Assembly: GCA_020091685.1 (NCBI GenBank) | Contig: CM034607.1 | Location: forward strand, 27,012,145-27,076,144 | Source: Lutjanus erythropterus | Taxonomy: Eukaryota > Chordata > Actinopteri > Lutjaniformes > Lutjanidae | Reading direction: 5' to 3' | DNA: 64,000 nucleotides | Shown: positions 58,831-64,000 of the stretch, in pieces | Layout: every line of letters begins with the position of its first letter | How positions within the stretch are numbered: position 1 is the stretch's first letter | Position numbers and translations under genes: made by a program | Notes under the pieces: generated by a model | Database searches by the model: none | What the model saw: the letters and a program-made list of their open reading frames with translations, nothing else | What the model was told of the DNA's origin: nothing

Positions 58831-60898
58831 TTGTGTGTGCACAAGCAAAACTGTGCGGAGGAGTGGCTAGGAGTTAGAACGGCTGGCATAATCGTCAGCC
58901 CCTCCCAGGCTGAACATCAGAAGGAATCTGCACATGGACCAAGAGGCTGTAATGTCGAGAGGCCACTCAGAAATGCACCTGGGGGGACTTTCCCCTCTTT
59001 ACCTGAACACCTGACAGCAGTAATGTCTGTAATGACAGACGTACAACTGTCTCCTAACACACAACCACACATGCCTGTCATTTCTTCACAGTCATTAACC
59101 AGGTTGAGCCATTAACATGACAAAACCACAAACTGCACTTTCAGCTGTGTATATCTTTGACAGACAGGCTGATGTGAGACAAAGGTAACAAACTTTAATG
59201 GACCAAAACTATTCATCTAACAGGTTTTGAACGCTCTGCATAGCTGCATGTTACTGTAATAATACTTCAGTATGTACTCAAGACCGCTTTCAGAGCACAG
59301 TTACACAAGTTAAATATTTGCTGATGATTTGCTGAAGTGGAGTGGCCCTTGCAGCACCATTCAATATTCAGAATTAAGGTGTGGTTAAACATTTACTACA
59401 CAAGCAGAAACAACATAATCTAACTGACAAGGTTAGCTGGGGTAAAAGTAACGAATTACTACTTACAAGTCTTTTTTTGGGTACTTCTACTTTCACGAGT
59501 CTGTAATTCTACTCTTACTTAAAACTACTACAAATGGTTTTACTATGATCAGATGAATCGAACCTGTGTTTTCATTTTCCCAGGCAAAGTTACAGTCGTT
59601 AGGCAGTTAAAATGAAACAGGAGCAGATTTTTATTTGGATAGTTTTGTTTTTGATGTTATAATTTGTGGTCATGGAAGAGGAAACACTACCGCTTTTGTC
59701 CACAGGGGCCTCAAAAATTAAAATTTGAAAGTTTCTTGTAGTAGCTTCAAGTAGGCTTTGCACTTTGTTCACGTTTCCACTGCAGGAACTTTTCCCCAGG
59801 GACTAAGTACCTTTGGAGGAACCATGTGTCTCTTCTGCTATGACCAGGGTCAATTATGTCCTTGCTTTGAAAAAGTACTGGAATTTTTTGGGGGTGTAGC
59901 TTGCAGCACTCAACATTTCTGATTGGTCAAATATTTGCAGTATTTTACTTTCAGTCATCATTTTTACAAATCTGCAGCTGCACACTGCTTTCTTTTTTGT
60001 TCACTGCGCATCGACACTTGAGAGTTACAGAAGAAACTATATAACAGACGGACCAACAACGAAGTCAAGGCTATTGATTTGTCACTTAACATGGCATTTT
60101 TGTGTACTTGAATGCAACAATGATGCTTTTTCATACATCAGCTGATTAATTTTCCTACTCTTCACAGGTCTTTAGACCACAGTGGAAACACAGATAACAA
60201 TGGACTGGAAGAATGTTTTAGTTCCTTGAAAAGTAGTTCCTGGGACTAAAAGTTTCTGGTACTTCTGGTGAAAATGCAAGTTATGTTATGTACTTCACTA
60301 CTTTTAAAATTATATTTTGAATTACTGGCAAAGCATTAACTACCAGTGGTTGAAAATTAACTAACACTCAAAGTAGTTTTCACTATTTTTTCAACACTAG
60401 TAGTTCTACTCGTGGTCAAGTAATATTTCAGTACTCTTACTTGAATAGAGATTTTTTAGTACCATTTCCACCACTGATGTTACAACAAACAAAAGGGGCC
60501 TGAAAATGAAGTGTGTGACTAATGCATGATCTGTGTCTTGTGAGTTTCTGTTGCACTGCTTTTCATTCAATCTGATCTCCATACAAACAGCATTTCCAAA
60601 GTGTTTCTATTCATTTCCCAATTCCTGCCTTTCACATCAAGGCTGGTTGCAGGAGACAAGTTCAGTGTCTGTTCGTTAAGTTTTCTTTCAGTTTTATTTA
60701 TGCATACGTGTGTTCTAATGTTTAAAAATTCAAAAAGTTGATTCAAACAGGGGAGTATGAACCACACTGTAGAAGAGATTGTGAAAAGCTATAAATGGGT
60801 GCAGACAGCAGGAAAAAAAGTGAACAAAGTGCACCATCTAGTGGTCACACATTAATAAAGGAAGAAGAAGCAAATCTCTTTCAAGAGGCAAAATAATG
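58831..60898. other. Intergenic DNA between the membrane-protein gene and eif3e
   Basis: Mostly repeat. The inter-genic spacer carries the nested elements listed at 59430-60480. No exon supported. At 60827-60845 there is a CACCATCTAGTGGTCAC motif, a short sequence often seen in fish repeats. Confidence 0.5.
59430..60480. mobile_element. Nested elements: foldback MITE inserted in a TTACTT-type repeat
   Basis: The outer repeat is split: 59440-59550 (ACGAATTACTACTTACAAGT ... CTACTCTTACTTAAAACTAC) and 60280-60480 (TACTTCACTACTTTTAAAAT ... TTTCCACCACTGATG). Between them, about 59760-60276, a second element has imperfect inverted ends: GTTTCCACTGCAGGAACTTT with CCCAGGGACTAAGTACC on the left, and ACCACAGTGGAAACACAG with AGTTCCTGGGACTAAAAGTT on the right. 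The arrangement gives an order of insertion: the foldback arrived second. Confidence 0.55.
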
Positions 60899-61173
60899 TT
60901 TAATGTTAATTCATAACACTTAACCTCAAATAATTAAACTTGTACCATATTCCTAAATAAGTTCTTAGTTATGAGGAAAAAAAGTCCACTTAATATGAAT
61001 TTACCTCGAGTGATGAGAACCTCACCAGACGCTGCAGCCTCCTCTTGGATAATGTTCATTGCAGCAGTTAAATAACATTGTTGATATACTGATAAATAAA
61101 TAAATAGAATAAAAAGCCTAAATAATAAATATCCCCACGAGCCATCTGAATCCTCTTGACGCTGATTTCTGTC
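60899..61173 (-). other. eif3e: Probable 3' UTR of eif3e
   Basis: This follows the eif3e stop codon on the minus strand. No AATAAA is present in sense orientation here; the nearest variant poly(A) signal is ATTAAA at 60899-60904 (minus strand), which would give a short 3' UTR of about 280 bases. The polyadenylation site is inferred. Confidence 0.5.
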
Positions 61174-61212
61174 TTAATAGAAGCCGGAGTCTTGAGCAGC
61201 CCAGTTTGGTGT
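61174..61212 (-). CDS. eif3e: eif3e last coding exon
   Basis: A 39-base coding segment follows acceptor CTATTTTCTCAG|ACACCA in phase 0 and encodes TPNWAAQDSGFY then TAA. The vertebrate EIF3E C-terminus as recalled is APNWATQDSGFY, so identity is near complete. It joins the exon ending NRNE at 63041 across a ~1.8-kb intron, giving NRNETPNW against the mammalian SRSEAPNW. Phase, strand, stop and downstream UTR all agree. Confidence 0.95.
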   Translation of the reverse strand, partial: TPNWAAQDSGFY

Positions 61213-61480
61213 CTGAGAAAATAGCACAAAACAACACACACACAAAAAAAAAAGACATCGAAGAGATGTTAGAAAAAAAATGTTCAGACTGCTTTATAAA
61301 GTCAACAAGAGATTTTGTTCCAAATTTAGATTCTCTCCAACTTAAAACACCTGCCAGCTTCACTCCAAAAATGACTGAAAGGACAAAAACAAACTATGTT
61401 CTGACAAAATTATGAGACTGTCCAGACCATATGCATAATCTTTGGCAAGTACATGAACTTTAAAGTAATGTGGTTTCATG

Positions 61481-62283
61481 TAGGGCTGCACAAAAAAATT
61501 GCATAATCATCTCTATCATAGGTTTGGCTTCAACTTGTGATTGACGATTAAAACTTGTGCTCTTCTCATAGAAAACTCTGCAGCATGTCAAATCAAGCGA
61601 ATCCTAAACTAACAGCCAGTCATCCTGCAGCAGCAGGCTGTGCAAAATTTCCTGGATGTTGCGGCTGAAGTCCAGAGTTGAAGAGTAATAATGTTATACA
61701 ACAGAGAGCAGACGGGCAAGACATAAATCAGATGTCTGGAGCAGAAAGTGAAGGGCTACTCCCTCATAACTGATGACCATCATCATTAGTATTTTGGTTT
61801 TAGGGCAAGTGATGTTAGGTAAGAACAAATCCATATGAAAAGAGTGCATGAGACTTGTGTCTGCACTGTAAAGCAACACAACCAGCTTGTTCAAAAAACA
61901 CCACAAACTGCAGTACGACAAATGCCTGAAGGCAAAGAAGAAGAATGCTGCTAACATTACAACCGAGTCCCCATCAGCTCCTACATAAATGTTAGTGTAC
62001 AAATGTCGCACAAGAGAACAGTGAGTTGTGAGTGAGAACAGTGCTTTTTTAAAATTTATTTTAGGGTAAAAATTTTTGGTAAAATTTGATTTATATTTTG
62101 CCTCTAGCAGATGCACTGTGATGTGTACATTAGCAGGAGTGTAGCACAACATGGGAGTGAAAGCAGTGCTCTGTTTGTTTAAATGTGAAAGAGCAATAAA
62201 ATCCCTAAAATGACCAAATAATCATGATTAATAATTGTGATCTTATGTCATGTCATCATTTTGGCCATAATCATTCAGCTCTT
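61481..62283. mobile_element. hAT-like element with 8-bp target duplication, in eif3e intron
   Basis: The left end TAGGGCTGCACAAAAAAATT and the right end (minus strand AAGAGCTGAATGATTATGGC) are imperfect inverted repeats. The flanks GTTTCATG (61473-61480) and GTTTTATG (62284-62291) match at 7 of 8 bases. The length is about 803 bp. The internal 152-codon minus-strand frame (61694-62152) shows no transposase features, so the element is probably non-autonomous. Confidence 0.75.
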
Positions 62284-62349
62284 GTTTTATGTCACAAACA
62301 AATAAAATCTATTAGCAGAAAATCACTGAAAATGTGTTTTCACATTGAT

Positions 62350-62363
62350 CCATCAGAGGGCAG
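62350..62363 (+). promoter_or_regulatory. CTCF-like core motif
   Basis: CCATCAGAGGGCAG differs from the CTCF core pattern at one position. It lies outside the hAT element, within the eif3e intron. Chance occurrence is quite possible. Confidence 0.25.
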
Positions 62364-62919
62364 CAGGACAAAAGAAAGTCGTCCTGCACACACAGACATG
62401 TAGAAAAGTTAAGCACTTGCAATGTCACATCACTCACCTGTTACATGTAATGTCTTTGAACTAAGGTCACCAAGGTCTAATGTCTCCTTCAGTGTCTCAC
62501 AACTGTCCTGAATTCTACTTTCAACTATCCCAGATGTAAAAACCACTGTCCCAAACAACATGTTTTTTCTTCATTTTATAATATATATGGTTTTACGACT
62601 TTGTTTAAGTAACTCATCACTTGCTTGACCCGCTCTGATCTGCCCTGGAAATTCACCAAGTTGTTCTCTGCATATCTGAATATAAAATTTTAATCGCCCA
62701 GGGTGTTTGGCCACAGTTAGTTTTAATTTTGTTTAATTTTGGTCTTTTTGGACAGAGTTATTTCCCCGCCCGCCTCCTCCCAGCCAAACCTGAAGCCCAG
62801 ACAGGCTGCAGGAACACTGAACCTATGTGAGTGCAACATTGTAGGTTTAAACACGACTTTCATTGGAGGGGGTCTTCAAGTTTAAGCAAATCAAGCCATG
62901 AACAAGTTATGATATTTGT

Positions 62920-62956
62920 AAAAAAAAAAAAAAAAGTTAGGGTTAGGGTTAGGGTT
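62920..62956. repeat. A16 tract followed by short interstitial telomere-like repeat
   Basis: Sixteen A residues (62920-62935) are followed directly by GTTAGGGTTAGGGTTAGGGT and one more T, three TTAGGG units. It is far too short for a telomere and sits inside the eif3e gene. Confidence 0.9.
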
Positions 62957-63040
62957 CTCTAACTCAGTTGTATTCATAACAAAAAAGAAAGAAATCTCTT
63001 CATGTTATTCATATCTTAAAATGTTTAATGCCCTGTGTAC

Positions 63041-63175
63041 CTCATTCCTGTTGCTGTGGGCCACTTTCTTCTCAATGTTCATTGCCAACATCTGGCTGCG
63101 GAAGGACAGGCTCTTGGTCTTCTCGATCACCTGCTGGTACGGCGACACCGCGTTGTTGCCCATCACCACATGACC
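63041..63175 (-). CDS. eif3e: eif3e penultimate coding exon
   Basis: A 45-codon exon, phase 0 at both ends, between acceptor TTTGTCAG|GGTCAT and donor AATGAG|GTACAC. It begins [20 protein letters not shown] and continues through [17 protein letters not shown], virtually identical to vertebrate EIF3E; only the last residues (VAHSNRNE) diverge, as expected for the tail. It encodes the region after the PCI domain. EIF3E is a core subunit of the eIF3 complex, which binds the 40S ribosome and mRNA in the cytoplasm; the PCI domain holds subunits together. Confidence 0.97.
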
Positions 63176-63403
63176 CTGACAAACAAATTCACAAACATTT
63201 ATTTTTCTGAAACTTCAAAGTGTACCGCCAGTGAAATCCTGACAGGTTTTGGATGCTGCCTTCAGCCTTACAAGAGCAAAATAAATTCACTGACAGCACA
63301 ATATTACTATACAAATTAGTAGTCTAGGCAGGGCTGTTTATGCGAGGCTCAGTGATTTGAGGCTCATCTGACTGAAGGTGGATCAGTGAATGCAGAGCCT
63401 CAC

Positions 63404-63506
63404 CAGTTTGGAGTCGATCTTGGCATCGAGCCTGGCGTTACGAATGAGGTTGACGATCCACCTCTCCGCCTCCTCGGGCGTCATGTTGAGCTTGTCTGCC
63501 AGCATG
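63404..63506 (-). CDS. eif3e: eif3e internal coding exon (end of PCI domain)
   Basis: A 103-base exon between acceptor TTTCCACTCAG|CATGCT and donor AAACTG|GTGAGG. One base completes a Ser codon split with the upstream exon, then [20 protein letters not shown] and [14 protein letters not shown] follow. This winged-helix part of the PCI domain is one of the best conserved regions of EIF3E and matches the vertebrate protein almost residue for residue. GC-rich codon use differs from the flanking introns. Confidence 0.97.
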
Positions 63507-63799
63507 CTGAGTGGAAAGAGCGAAGGAGGAGGGGGCATTTCAGTCAAGTAAATATCCTTCGGGGGAATCCGAAGTCTTCAAAGTTCCTTTTTTGCTATTT
63601 ACTGGTGGGACATAAACAACATCTACAATTTGGGAGCACTGAGAAGTAAAATTACTGCAGAAAAAACACATCTGGGTATAGACGTTGAAAAGATCTTTTC
63701 ATCATTTCTTTCTTATGCTACAAAGAAAATGTGCTTTCACAAATACAGGCACAGCACATACTGTTAGTGACTAGTGAGGCAACTTCAAGGACAGTTTAC

Positions 63800-63909
63800 C
63801 TGATGCTGATACACTGGTGAATACGGCAAAAGGTCTCAAAGATGAAAAGACGGGCGTTCTCAATGAAGTCCTCAAGGCAAGCCACTAAGAAGAAGTCATT
63901 CACAAGAAC
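63800..63909 (-). CDS. eif3e: eif3e internal coding exon (PCI domain)
   Basis: A 110-base exon between acceptor TTTTCTTCTTTCAG|GTTCTT and donor AGCATCAG|GTAAAC. It encodes [20 protein letters not shown] then [16 protein letters not shown] plus two bases of the next Ser codon. The match to vertebrate EIF3E is essentially complete. Exons for the N-terminal two thirds of the protein must lie beyond the right edge of the window. The window thus holds roughly the last 130 of about 445 residues. Confidence 0.97.
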
Positions 63910-64000
63910 CTGAAAGAAGAAAAGAAAAGCAGACTTTACAGACATGCAGCCAGAGAACAGAAAGAAACTCAAGAGAAAAATCAGAAGTGGACCAAATGTT

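Larger units (their letters stand above)
61213..63040 (-). other. Last intron of eif3e
   Basis: The intron contains a hAT-like element (61481-62283), a CTCF-like core at 62350-62363 (CCATCAGAGGGCAG), a GC-richer stretch near 62765-62815 and the A-tract/TTAGGG run at 62920-62956. No other exon was found. Confidence 0.8.

Noticed and set aside
58609..59115. Plus-strand 168-codon open frame, the longest in the window
   Set aside because: It begins antisense to the 5' UTR of the minus-strand membrane-protein gene, is rich in Ser/Cys/Arg low-complexity sequence, and has no domain, splice structure or promoter of its own.
61694..62152. Minus-strand 152-codon open frame inside eif3e intron
   Set aside because: It lies wholly within a hAT-like non-autonomous element and shows no transposase features (no zinc finger or dimerisation-domain sequence).
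62936..62956. Possible chromosome end
   Set aside because: Only three TTAGGG units, inside the intron of eif3e with normal gene structure on both sides.
1..64000. CRISPR array, phage, operon or other prokaryotic system
   Set aside because: No regularly spaced identical repeats and no compact gene runs; spliced exons with vertebrate identity show a eukaryotic genome.

Overview
This is vertebrate nuclear DNA, most likely from a ray-finned (percomorph-type) fish. It is AT-rich, with short exons separated by kilobases of intron. It carries the kinds of short non-autonomous DNA transposons and foldback repeats that litter teleost genomes, and its recognisable exons match vertebrate eif3e and plectin. 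All supported protein-coding exons lie on the minus strand, so the window reads 5'->3' from right to left. I see no bacterial genes, CRISPR array, rRNA, tRNA or intact transposase or reverse transcriptase.

Right end (60.9-64.0 kb): the last four coding exons and 3' UTR of eif3e, subunit e of translation initiation factor 3. The protein ends in the conserved NWAAQDSGFY tail. Its last intron holds an ~800-bp hAT-like element and a short TTAGGG run.

Middle right (53.3-58.8 kb): three exons with good splice sites and matching phases. They encode an unrecognised short protein with one N-terminal membrane segment and a Lys/Arg-rich tail. The gene's 3' end is not resolved. Its first exon ends in the same codon phase as plectin first exons, so a link to plectin is possible but unproven.

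Middle to left end (about 48 kb to 1): the 5' region of a plectin gene. Plectin is a giant cytolinker whose isoforms differ by mutually exclusive first exons, all spliced in phase 1 onto the actin-binding-domain exon. Three are recognisable and lie in the same orientation: a 1c-type exon (42.4 kb, with an upstream noncoding exon and a CCAAT promoter at 43.4-43.7 kb), a 1f-type exon (34.1 kb) and a 1e-type exon (10.5 kb). The common downstream exons, including the calponin-homology domains, are not in the window and should lie beyond position 1. Everything between these first exons is therefore both intron and potential promoter sequence. CpG-rich stretches at 47.6-48.3 kb and 10.06-10.2 kb may mark further start sites.

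Repeats: two near-complete ~855-bp foldback elements plus partial copies; TTAA-flanked piggyBac-like MITEs; three hAT-like elements with readable 8-bp target duplications; nested foldbacks; a degenerate tandem repeat at 51.7-52.1 kb; and several microsatellites. Most open reading frames in the window are chance ORFs in introns or repeats.

Family assignments rest on remembered isoform and protein sequences; no database search was possible.
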